This document shows, one piece after another, positions 1 to 7,689 of a stretch of 64,000 nt of DNA. The stretch is from Trabulsiella odontotermitis (GTDB taxonomy: Bacteria; Pseudomonadota; Gammaproteobacteria; Enterobacterales; Enterobacteriaceae): assembly GCF_030053895.1 (NCBI RefSeq), contig NZ_CP125781.1:2170001-2234000 (forward strand). Direction: 5' to 3'. How positions within the stretch are numbered: position 1 is the stretch's first letter; each line of letters opens with the position of its first letter. The notes beneath the pieces are model-generated. The model did no database searches. It was not told the DNA's origin and saw only the letters and a program-made list of their open reading frames with translations. Position numbers and translations under genes: made by a program.

Positions 1-130
1 CTGTCGTTTTACCTTTGCCATTGCCGGTAAACACCATCAGGACGCCGCGTTCGTCCTGCGCTGCCGCCACGCGGGCGTCGACTTTTTCTTTTACCCGCTG
101 CTGGCGCTCCCGGTAACGTTCATCACTCAT
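1..130 (-). CDS. btuR: Corrinoid adenosyltransferase, N-terminal part (cut by window start)
   Basis: Partial gene: only the first 43 or so codons lie in the window, read leftwards from ATG at 128-130. The translation begins MSDERYRERQQRVKEKV and reaches the phosphate-binding loop GNGKGKTT, as in BtuR/CobO, which transfers the adenosyl group of ATP to the cobalt of corrinoids in cobalamin synthesis and salvage. Its ATG overlaps the TGA stop of upstream yciK (ATGA), so the two are translationally coupled, as in E. coli. The C-terminal part is beyond the window edge. Confidence 0.93.
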   Translation of the reverse strand, partial: MSDERYRERQQRVKEKVDARVAAAQDERGVLMVFTGNGKGKTT

Positions 131-885
131 TGTGCGATCCCCGGTTTACGGCCCGGCTGCGCGTCAAACGTCATCCCTGTTTTGCGGCGACTGTCATCGC
201 CCATCAGCCACAGGTAGACTGGCATAATATCCGCCGGGGTTTTCAGCTTTTGCGGATCTTCCGTCGGAAATGCGCTGGCGCGCATGCCGGTTCGGGTGCC
301 GCCCGGGTTGATACAGTTCACGCGCAGTCGGCCCTGATACTCTTCCGCCAGCACCTGCATCATACCTTCCGTAGCGAATTTCGAGGCGGCATAGGCACCC
401 CAGTTGGCACGGCCTTCACGACCCACGCTCGACGAAGTAAAGACCAGCGAACCGGCATCGGATTTGAGTAATAAAGGAAGCAACGCCTGCGTCAGCATAA
501 AGGTGGCGTTTACGTTGACCTGCATCACCTGCTGCCAGACCTCCGGACGCTGCTCCGCCATTGGCGCGACATCGCCCAGCAAGCCCGCGTTATGCAGCAC
601 GCCATCCAGGCGCGGCGAATGAATAGCGATTTTCTGCGCCAGTTGTTGGCACGCTTCCGGCGTGCAGGTCAGCAGGTCGAGGGTAAACCAGTGGGCGGGA
701 AGGAGCCCTTCGGTTTCAATTTGTTGCGCGACGGCGCGAAGTTTGTCTTCATTCCGCCCGAGCAGGATCACGGCGGCGCCGTGGCGGGCATAGGTTAATG
801 CGGCTTCGCGACCAATACCGTCGCTGGCGCCGGTGACCAGAATAATGCGATTTTGCAGTAAATCGCGCTGTGGTTGGTAATGCAC
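127..885 (-). CDS. yciK: YciK, short-chain dehydrogenase/reductase family oxidoreductase
   Basis: A 252-residue SDR protein. The Rossmann nucleotide-binding motif TGASDGIG lies near residue 20, followed by the NAG motif (HNAGLLG) and the catalytic pair in YAASK preceded by the serine in TSSSVG. The physiological substrate is not established in the family. I chose GTG at 883-885 (VHYQPQRD): it follows GGGAG at suitable spacing and gives the E. coli length; an in-frame GTG at 906 would add seven residues. It lies directly upstream of btuR with a 4-base stop/start overlap, a conserved arrangement of unknown meaning. Confidence 0.93.
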   Translation of the reverse strand: MHYQPQRDLLQNRIILVTGASDGIGREAALTYARHGAAVILLGRNEDKLRAVAQQIETEGLLPAHWFTLDLLTCTPEACQQLAQKIAIHSPRLDGVLHNAGLLGDVAPMAEQRPEVWQQVMQVNVNATFMLTQALLPLLLKSDAGSLVFTSSSVGREGRANWGAYAASKFATEGMMQVLAEEYQGRLRVNCINPGGTRTGMRASAFPTEDPQKLKTPADIMPVYLWLMGDDSRRKTGMTFDAQPGRKPGIAQ

Positions 886-1142
886 GGCAACTCCCTGGCG
901 GGTCACTTTCGGACCAGACCTGTGTTCATTTCATCAGACATTTCGGCTTTATGCCTGAAATAGCGCCTCATTACAATCAGCCAGGCGGAAAGTCCATCGC
1001 ACTGTTAACATTTTGCAACGGTTTCATTGGTCTGGAAAAAAACGGGAAGGCGGCTCGCAGCGTAGAATAACGCCAGAGACGCTGCCCGGGGTGTGATGTA
1101 AACTGAGCGCGAATGTTGGGTGAACTTAACCAAGGTGGAAGA

Positions 1143-2189
1143 GTGGAATTACTTTCTCAATACGGGTTGTTTTTAGCAAAGATTGTCACCGTCGTGGTGG
1201 CGATTGCCGTCGTTGCAACCATCATCGTTAACCTGACACAACGGAAACGACAGCGCGGCGAATTGCGGGTAACCAACCTGAGCGAACAGTATCAGGATAT
1301 GCAGGAAGATATGTCAGTCGCCATGCTCGACAACGCGCAGCAAAAGCTCTGGCATAAAGCGCAGAAGAAAAAGCGCAAGCAGGAAGCCAAAGCCGCAAAG
1401 GCCAAAGCGAAGCAGGGCAGCCTGCAAGACTCCGGGAAACCCCGCGTCTGGGTGCTTGATTTCAAAGGCAGTATGGACGCCCACGAAGTGAGCAGCCTGC
1501 GCGAAGAGATCACCGCCGTACTGGCAGTCGTAAAACCGCAGGATGAAGTCGTGCTGCGTCTCGAAAGTCCTGGTGGCGTGGTACATGGTTACGGGCTCGC
1601 GGCATCGCAACTGCAACGCCTGCGTGAGAAAGCCATTCCCCTGACGGTGGCGGTAGACAAAGTCGCGGCTAGCGGCGGCTATATGATGGCCTGTGTGGCG
1701 AACAAAATCGTTGCCGCGCCGTTCTCCATCATTGGCTCGATTGGTGTCGTGGCGCAGATCCCCAACTTTAACCGTTTCCTGAAAAACAAAGACATCGACG
1801 TTGAGCTGCACACCGCCGGGCAGTATAAGCGCACGCTGACGTTACTCGGCGAAAATACCGACGAAGGGCGACAGAAGTTTCGCGAAGATCTGAACGAAAC
1901 TCATCTGCTGTTTAAATCGTTTGTGAAGCGTATGCGTCCGGAACTGGATATTGATCAAGTCGCCACCGGCGAACACTGGTATGGCGTTCAGGCGCAGGAG
2001 AAAGGGCTGGTCGATGCCGTCGGCACCAGCGACGATCTGCTGCTGAGCCTGATGGATGGTCGCGACGTGATCAGCGTCCGTTACCTGCAACGCAAACGGA
2101 TGCTGGACCGCCTGACCGGCAGCGCAGCGGAAAGCGCCGACAGGCTGCTATTGCGCTGGTGGCAGCGCGGTCAGAAACCGATGCTGTAA
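1143..2189 (+). CDS. sohB: SohB, SppA-like membrane serine peptidase
   Basis: A 348-residue S49-family peptidase. An N-terminal membrane anchor (about residues 6-28) is followed by a Lys/Ala-rich charged linker (about 70-100) and the protease domain. Catalytic features visible are the serine in KVAASGGYM and the downstream lysine in GQYKRTLTLLGE, giving the Ser-Lys dyad expected of SppA/SohB proteins. E. coli SohB is known as a multicopy suppressor of degP loss and is thought to act on envelope proteins. GTG at 1143 (VELLSQYGLF) is preferred over upstream ATG at 1113 because it follows AAGGTGG and matches the family N-terminus. A strong hairpin terminator follows the stop. Confidence 0.95.
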   Translation: MELLSQYGLFLAKIVTVVVAIAVVATIIVNLTQRKRQRGELRVTNLSEQYQDMQEDMSVAMLDNAQQKLWHKAQKKKRKQEAKAAKAKAKQGSLQDSGKPRVWVLDFKGSMDAHEVSSLREEITAVLAVVKPQDEVVLRLESPGGVVHGYGLAASQLQRLREKAIPLTVAVDKVAASGGYMMACVANKIVAAPFSIIGSIGVVAQIPNFNRFLKNKDIDVELHTAGQYKRTLTLLGENTDEGRQKFREDLNETHLLFKSFVKRMRPELDIDQVATGEHWYGVQAQEKGLVDAVGTSDDLLLSLMDGRDVISVRYLQRKRMLDRLTGSAAESADRLLLRWWQRGQKPML

Positions 2190-2192
2190 AAG

Positions 2193-2224
2193 CAAAAACG
2201 CGAGGCCTGGCCTCGCGTTTTTGT
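2193..2224 (+). terminator. Terminator after sohB (bidirectional)
   Basis: Perfect 8-bp stem CGCGAGGC / GCCTCGCG with a 3-base loop (2199-2217), flanked by A-run on the left and T-run on the right. It can end sohB rightwards and yciN leftwards. Confidence 0.9.
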
Positions 2225-2476
2225 TTAATCGATCAGATGGTATTTTTCTGAGAGTTCGTGCGCCAGGTATTTAAACATGTTGAATACTGCGGTGCTCTTC
2301 GGGGTGGGCAAGCCCTGCTCATCAAGATAATACTCGCCGCTGAATACCAGCACGCCGTTACGCTGGGTGACATCGGTCGCCTCGATGCCCTTCATGGTGT
2401 CTTCGTGCTCGCGAATGAGACGGTTCGCCTCTGCCAGTAAGGTTAGTTTGTCGATGGGTTGGGTTGTACCTTGCAT
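2225..2476 (-). CDS. yciN: YciN, small conserved protein of unknown function
   Basis: An 83-residue soluble acidic protein with the family core REHEDTMKGIEATDVTQRNG and a C-terminus ending SEKYHLID. Length and sequence agree with enterobacterial YciN; function is unknown. It diverges from topA and converges on sohB, sharing the hairpin at 2193-2224 as terminator. An AAGGAG-like ribosome site precedes the ATG (GGAGTAA on the minus strand). Confidence 0.93.
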   Translation of the reverse strand: MQGTTQPIDKLTLLAEANRLIREHEDTMKGIEATDVTQRNGVLVFSGEYYLDEQGLPTPKSTAVFNMFKYLAHELSEKYHLID

Positions 2477-2861
2477 TATTTACTCCTTAAATCTCTGGCG
2501 TTAGTCTACGCCGCAAGCCAATTATCGGCAAATTTCCCCTTGTTTTTCCAGGGAAATGGAATAAGTTACACCGCTGGCAGGATCTGCGTTTGCATGCTAA
2601 TAAAGTTGCGTAACGAATTTTATCAGGTAGAGTGTCACGCTTTCAGCAATCTGGTATCAGATTTGCTTGACAATCGACCGAAAATTCTTCGTGCTATACC
2701 ACCTGACGGGAAAACGTCAGTAAACTCAGCCATCTGGCGCCGGTTTTCCGGGCTCGGTTCAGATACGGGGTTGATATCCATTGACGTCGCCGCAATATCA
2801 GGGCTCGTCGCCAGTGGAAGGTGAATCTGTGTGCGATGCATTCAATCAGGTAAAGGTGAAT

Positions 2862-5459
2862 ATGGGTAAAGCTCTCGTTATCGTTGAGTCCCCGGCAAAA
2901 GCCAAAACGATCAATAAGTATCTGGGAAATGACTACGTGGTGAAATCCAGCGTCGGTCATATCCGCGATTTGCCGACAAGTGGCTCAGCCTCCAAAAAGA
3001 GCGCCGACTCTACCTCCACCAAAACGGCTAAGAAGCCGAAGAAGGATGAACGTGGTGCTCTCGTCAACCGTATGGGCGTTGACCCATGGCATGACTGGAA
3101 AGCACAGTATGAAGTGCTGCCGGGTAAAGAAAAGGTAGTTTCAGAGCTCAAACAACTGGCGGAAAAAGCCGACCACATCTATCTCGCAACCGACCTTGAC
3201 CGCGAAGGGGAAGCCATTGCCTGGCACCTGCGGGAAGTGATCGGTGGAGATGACAAACGTTACAGCCGCGTGGTGTTTAACGAAATCACCAAAAACGCGA
3301 TTCGTCAGGCGTTCGAACAACCCGGCGAACTGAATATTGATCGTGTGAACGCCCAGCAGGCGCGCCGTTTTATGGACCGCGTCGTGGGTTACATGGTCTC
3401 TCCGCTGCTGTGGAAGAAAATTGCCCGTGGTTTATCCGCCGGGCGCGTCCAGTCTGTGGCCGTGCGTCTGGTGGTGGAGCGCGAGCGTGAAATCAAAGCC
3501 TTCGTCCCGGAAGAATTCTGGGAAATCGGTGCGAATACAACTACGCCTGCGGGCGATGCGTTGCCGCTGGAAGTGACTCACCAGAACGACAAACCGTTCC
3601 GTCCGGTGACCCGCGACGAGACCATGGCGGCGGTGAGCCTGCTTGAAAAAGCGCGCTACAGCGTCGTGGAGCGTGAAGACAAACCGACCAGCAGCAAGCC
3701 GGGCGCGCCGTTCATCACTTCCACGCTGCAACAGGCCGCCAGCACGCGTCTGGGCTTCGGCGTCAAGAAAACCATGATGATGGCGCAACGCCTGTATGAA
3801 GCGGGCCACATCACTTACATGCGTACTGACTCCACTAACCTGAGCCAGGATGCGCTGAGCATGGTGCGCGGTTATATCGGTGATAATTTCGGCAAGAAAT
3901 ACCTGCCTGCCAGCGCCAATCTGTACGCCAGCAAAGAAAATTCTCAGGAAGCGCACGAAGCGATTCGTCCGTCTGACGTCAGCGTCATGGCGGAAAGCCT
4001 GAAGGATATGGAAGCGGATGCGCAGAAACTGTATCAGCTGATCTGGCGCCAGTTCGTCGCCTGTCAGATGACGCCAGCGCAGTACGATTCCACCACCCTG
4101 ACCGTGGAAGCGGGCGCGTTCAAACTGAAAGCGCGTGGTCGTACGCTGCGCTTTGACGGCTGGACGAAAGTGATGCCTGCGCTGCGTAAGGGCGATGAAG
4201 ATCGCACGCTGCCAGCGGTAAATCAGGGCGACACGCTGTCACTGGTCGAATTGTTGCCTGCGCAGCACTTCACCAAACCGCCAGCGCGTTTCAGCGAAGC
4301 GTCGCTGGTGCGTGAACTGGAAAAACGCGGTATCGGCCGCCCGTCGACTTATGCGTCCATCATCTCCACCATTCAGGATCGTGGTTACGTGCGGGTGGAA
4401 AACCGCCGCTTCTACGCTGAAAAAATGGGTGAGATCGTCACCGACCGTCTGGAAGACAACTTCCGCGATCTGATGAACTACGATTTTACCGCGCAGATGG
4501 AAGATCACCTCGATGAGGTGGCAAACCATAAAGCCGAATGGAAACAGGTGCTGAATAACTTCTTCGGCGATTTTACCCGTCAGCTTGAAACGGCGGAAAA
4601 AGATCCGGAAGAGGGCGGCATGCAGCCGAACCAGATGGTGCTGACCAGCATCGACTGCCCGACCTGTGGCCGTAAAATGGGGATCCGTACCGCCAGCACT
4701 GGCGTGTTCCTCGGTTGTTCCGGTTACGCATTGCCGCCGAAAGAGCGCTGCAAAACCACCATCAACCTGGTGCCGGAAAACGAAGTGCTTAACGTGCTGG
4801 AAGGCGATGACGCCGAAACCAACGCGCTGCGTGCAAAACGTCGTTGCCCGAAATGTGGCACGGCGATGGACAGCTATCTGATCGATCCAAAACGTAAGCT
4901 GCACGTCTGTGGTAACAACCCGACCTGCGACGGCTACGAGATTGAAGAGGGCGAGTTCCGCATCAAGGGATACGACGGTCCGATCGTTGAATGTGAGAAG
5001 TGTGGCTCTGAAATGCACCTGAAAATGGGGCGTTTCGGTAAGTACATGGCCTGTACCAACGACGACTGTAAGAACACGCGTAAAATCCTGCGCAATGGCG
5101 AAGTCGCGCCGCCGAAGGAAGATCCGGTACCGTTGCCGGAGCTGCCATGCGAGAAATCTGACGCCTACTTCGTGCTTCGCGACGGTGCGGCAGGTGTGTT
5201 CCTGGCGGCGAATACCTTCCCGAAATCACGCGAAACCCGTGCGCCGCTGGTGGAAGAGCTGTTCCTCTTCCGCGATCGTCTGCCGGAAAAACTGCGTTAC
5301 CTGGCCGATGCGCCGCAGCAGGATCCGGAAGGCAACAAAACGATGGTGCGCTTTAGCCGCAAAACCAAACAGCAGTATGTTGCGTCCGAAAAAGAGGGGA
5401 AAGCCACAGGCTGGTCTGCCTTCTTCGTTGACGGGAAATGGGTGGAAGGGAAGAAATAA
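2862..5459 (+). CDS. topA: DNA topoisomerase I (omega protein)
   Basis: A type IA topoisomerase of 865 residues, the E. coli length, which relaxes negative supercoils. The Toprim domain is at the N-terminus (MGKALVIVESPAKAKTINKY, then the acidic DLDREGEAIAWHL). The active-site tyrosine lies in ITYMRTDSTNL near residue 319. The C-terminal third carries three zinc-ribbon units with paired CxxC motifs (CPTCGRKMG, CPKCGTAMD, CEKCGSEMH), then the zinc-less tail. The start at 2862 (MGKAL) is chosen over an ATG 81 bases upstream because every family member begins there. It is followed by its own hairpin terminator and then cysB. Confidence 0.98.
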   Translation: MGKALVIVESPAKAKTINKYLGNDYVVKSSVGHIRDLPTSGSASKKSADSTSTKTAKKPKKDERGALVNRMGVDPWHDWKAQYEVLPGKEKVVSELKQLAEKADHIYLATDLDREGEAIAWHLREVIGGDDKRYSRVVFNEITKNAIRQAFEQPGELNIDRVNAQQARRFMDRVVGYMVSPLLWKKIARGLSAGRVQSVAVRLVVEREREIKAFVPEEFWEIGANTTTPAGDALPLEVTHQNDKPFRPVTRDETMAAVSLLEKARYSVVEREDKPTSSKPGAPFITSTLQQAASTRLGFGVKKTMMMAQRLYEAGHITYMRTDSTNLSQDALSMVRGYIGDNFGKKYLPASANLYASKENSQEAHEAIRPSDVSVMAESLKDMEADAQKLYQLIWRQFVACQMTPAQYDSTTLTVEAGAFKLKARGRTLRFDGWTKVMPALRKGDEDRTLPAVNQGDTLSLVELLPAQHFTKPPARFSEASLVRELEKRGIGRPSTYASIISTIQDRGYVRVENRRFYAEKMGEIVTDRLEDNFRDLMNYDFTAQMEDHLDEVANHKAEWKQVLNNFFGDFTRQLETAEKDPEEGGMQPNQMVLTSIDCPTCGRKMGIRTASTGVFLGCSGYALPPKERCKTTINLVPENEVLNVLEGDDAETNALRAKRRCPKCGTAMDSYLIDPKRKLHVCGNNPTCDGYEIEEGEFRIKGYDGPIVECEKCGSEMHLKMGRFGKYMACTNDDCKNTRKILRNGEVAPPKEDPVPLPELPCEKSDAYFVLRDGAAGVFLAANTFPKSRETRAPLVEELFLFRDRLPEKLRYLADAPQQDPEGNKTMVRFSRKTKQQYVASEKEGKATGWSAFFVDGKWVEGKK

Positions 5460-5486
5460 TCCTCAGATTTTCCAGTACATTTCAAC

Positions 5487-5516
5487 AAAAAGGGCCACGT
5501 TGTGGCCCTTTTTTAT
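5487..5516 (+). terminator. Terminator after topA
   Basis: AAGGGCCAC-GTT-GTGGCCCTT hairpin (stem 5490-5498 with 5502-5510) followed by a T-run; 30 bases beyond the topA stop. Confidence 0.92.
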
Positions 5517-5649
5517 AACCTTGTTATTATTTTTTGTTCCCATCTATACACATCCGGTATAAATGATATAGTGGTTATAGTTAACCCTATTTTTATTCTC
5601 TAATCGTCTTAAGCGATGGATATCGCCGAGTCAACACCGGATACCCGCC

Positions 5650-6624
5650 ATGAAATTACAACAGCTCCGCTATATCGTTGAGGTCGTTAATCACAATCTG
5701 AACGTCTCTTCCACGGCTGAAGGTCTTTATACCTCACAGCCTGGCATCAGTAAGCAGGTGCGTATGCTGGAGGATGAGCTGGGGATCCAGATTTTTGCCC
5801 GCAGCGGTAAGCATCTGACGCAGGTAACACCCGCCGGGCAGGAAATTATCCGTATCGCCCGTGAAGTACTGTCAAAAGTGGATGCCATCAAGTCAGTGGC
5901 CGGGGAACACACCTGGCCGGATAAAGGCTCACTGTATGTCGCCACTACCCACACCCAGGCCCGTTACGCGCTACCTGGTGTCATCAAGGGGTTCATCGAA
6001 CGTTATCCGCGCGTTTCACTGCATATGCACCAGGGCTCGCCGACGCAAATCGCCGAAGCCGTCTCTAAAGGCAATGCCGACTTCGCCATTGCCACCGAAG
6101 CGCTGCATCTTTACGACGATCTGGTGATGCTACCGTGCTACCACTGGAACCGCTCTATCGTCGTAACGCCGGAACATCCACTGGCGTCGAAATCCTCTGT
6201 CACCATTGAGGAACTGGCGCAGTATCCGCTGGTGACCTATACCTTCGGTTTTACCGGCCGTTCTGAGCTCGACACCGCCTTCAACCGCGCCGGGCTGACA
6301 CCGCGCATCGTTTTTACCGCCACGGACGCGGACGTCATCAAAACCTACGTTCGTCTGGGGCTTGGCGTTGGGGTTATCGCCAGTATGGCGGTAGATCCGG
6401 TCTCCGATCCCGATCTGATTAAGCTTGATGCTCATGAAATTTTCAGCCACAGCACGACCAAAATCGGCTTTCGCCGCAGCACCTTCCTGCGTAGCTATAT
6501 GTATGATTTTATTCAGCGCTTTGCGCCACATTTGACGCGTGATGTGGTCGATACCGCCGTCGCACTACGCTCGAATGACGACATTGAAGAGATGTTTAAA
6601 GATATTAAATTGCCGGAGAAATAA
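5650..6624 (+). CDS. cysB: CysB, LysR-family master regulator of cysteine synthesis
   Basis: A 324-residue LysR regulator with an N-terminal winged helix-turn-helix (about residues 1-60; recognition region TSQPGISKQVRMLEDELG) and a periplasmic-binding-protein-like effector domain from about residue 90. The inducer-contact segment ATTHTQARYALP is intact. In enterobacteria CysB, with N-acetylserine, activates sulfate uptake and reduction genes and represses its own promoter. It stands alone with about 190 bases of leader after the topA terminator. A stem TATCCCCG-GAAA-CGGGGATA lies 18 bases past the stop but lacks a T-run. Confidence 0.97.
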   Translation: MKLQQLRYIVEVVNHNLNVSSTAEGLYTSQPGISKQVRMLEDELGIQIFARSGKHLTQVTPAGQEIIRIAREVLSKVDAIKSVAGEHTWPDKGSLYVATTHTQARYALPGVIKGFIERYPRVSLHMHQGSPTQIAEAVSKGNADFAIATEALHLYDDLVMLPCYHWNRSIVVTPEHPLASKSSVTIEELAQYPLVTYTFGFTGRSELDTAFNRAGLTPRIVFTATDADVIKTYVRLGLGVGVIASMAVDPVSDPDLIKLDAHEIFSHSTTKIGFRRSTFLRSYMYDFIQRFAPHLTRDVVDTAVALRSNDDIEEMFKDIKLPEK

Positions 6625-6984
6625 TTCCACGGGTGATAATGGTATCCCCGGAAACGGGGATATCGTGAATTAGATCACTAAAGCTAAATTAGAACTGCGC
6701 GCATTATCATTTCTGTATTAATCAATTTTCCCTCCACACTAATACTTTACTAGTACTAAAGTGTCGCCAGAGCCCGACAAAAGTAGAGACTATTTATCCG
6801 TAGCGCAAATTTTGTGGGTCAATTATTTATTTGCCGTCAAAAGATTGAATTATTCCATGGTGGAATTGAGTAAATTCACTGGATTTTTGGCTAATTTTTA
6901 ATTAGGATTTATCTCAGTGATGATTACTTGTACCGATTGTTTGGTGCCAAAATGATAAGCGATGTCGATTGTAAGAGGTTAGCG
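6625..6984. other. Intergenic region cysB-ymiA with inverted repeats
   Basis: A 360-base A+T-rich stretch with no convincing gene. It begins with a stem-loop (6643-6662, stem TATCCCCG/CGGGGATA, loop GAAA) just after cysB. Further on are two short inverted repeats, ACTTTA-N7-TAAAGT at 6744-6762 and ATTCCA-TGG-TGGAAT near 6851-6865. These could be operator sites for the downstream ymiA-yciX-ymiC-acnA genes, but I cannot assign a regulator by eye. Confidence 0.5.
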
Positions 6985-7113
6985 ATGCCATCAGGAAGCG
7001 AAGGGCCGCAAAGGGATCCGGCGCTCAAGCGCAAAGCCTGGCTAGCGGTGTTTCTGGGTTCAGCGCTGTTCTGGATTGTCGTCGCATTGCTCATCTGGAA
7101 ATTCTGGGGTTAA
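6985..7113 (+). CDS. ymiA: YmiA, single-span membrane micro-protein
   Basis: A 42-codon gene beginning MPSGSEGPQRDPALKRKAW, with a basic segment followed by one hydrophobic span (about residues 19-39, LAVFLGSALFWIVVALLIW) and a C-terminal KFWG. It matches E. coli YmiA apart from four N-terminal residues, because the upstream ATG of E. coli is AAG here. The ATG at 6985 has AAGAGG six bases upstream, which settles the start. It is followed two bases later by yciX. Function unknown; its position ahead of acnA is conserved. Confidence 0.85.
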   Translation: MPSGSEGPQRDPALKRKAWLAVFLGSALFWIVVALLIWKFWG

Positions 7114-7115
7114 GA

Positions 7116-7283
7116 ATGGTCGTTTCTGGTCAGTTTCAGTCAGCAAAACCAATGTGTAAATCTGATGACAAAGTTAAAGCGTCCGCTAAGGTCAGGACAA
7201 CGGTTCCGCCGTCCTGGAAACTGACGCCGCAACAGCAGTCATTTATTGACGCCTTTGCCGAAGACGAATCTAAGAAACAATAA
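7116..7283 (+). CDS. yciX: YciX, small conserved protein
   Basis: A 55-residue soluble protein, MVVSGQFQSAKPMCKSD at the start and a C-terminal LTPQQQSFIDAFAEDES segment that resembles a short amphipathic helix. It starts two bases after the ymiA stop, so the pair is almost certainly co-transcribed and perhaps coupled. The sequence fits the E. coli yciX locus at the same place. No function is known. Confidence 0.8.
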   Translation: MVVSGQFQSAKPMCKSDDKVKASAKVRTTVPPSWKLTPQQQSFIDAFAEDESKKQ

Positions 7284-7416
7284 TCAATTAAATAAACCCA
7301 TTTAATTATCAGGACTATTTATCCTGATTATCAGCATATTATTATGCACATCAGCAATATACGCTCTGCCTGAGAAGGCGGTTCAGTTGAATAAATACTT
7401 AAATGGTAGTGGAATT

Positions 7417-7515
7417 ATGAATCAACATAGCGAGATGAAATACTGGTCGTGGATCGGTGCCTTCACGCTATCGGTCCTGTTCTGGGGCCAGATGGCCTGG
7501 ATGCTGATCAACTAA
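7417..7515 (+). CDS. ymiC: YmiC, 32-residue membrane micro-protein
   Basis: Reads MNQHSEMKYWSWIGAFTLS and continues as one hydrophobic, tryptophan-rich span ending AWMLIN. Size and position (between yciX and acnA) agree with E. coli YmiC. A second in-frame ATG (MKYW) six codons in is a possible alternative start. A terminator follows immediately, so the micro-protein cluster can be transcribed apart from acnA. Confidence 0.8.
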   Translation: MNQHSEMKYWSWIGAFTLSVLFWGQMAWMLIN

Positions 7516-7521
7516 TCCTCC

Positions 7522-7556
7522 GCAAAAACCCGGCCCTGTCGCCGGGTTTTGCTTTT
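7522..7556 (+). terminator. Terminator between ymiC and acnA
   Basis: Hairpin AAAACCCGGC / GCCGGGTTTT with a short loop, followed by GCTTTTCC; lies seven bases after the ymiC stop. Confidence 0.85.
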
Positions 7557-7689
7557 CCTGCCGGCAAAGAAATTTTCTGATTTATCATTTTGGGTTGTTA
7601 TCAAATCGTTACGACATGTTTGTGTTATCTTTAATAACAGACCCTGTGGATTATCAGGGTATCTTCATTTCTGTCATTAAGGAGGAGCT

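Noticed and set aside
4239..5018. 259-codon open frame antisense to topA
   Set aside because: Mirror frame of a highly conserved gene with strong codon bias; no ribosome site, no family.
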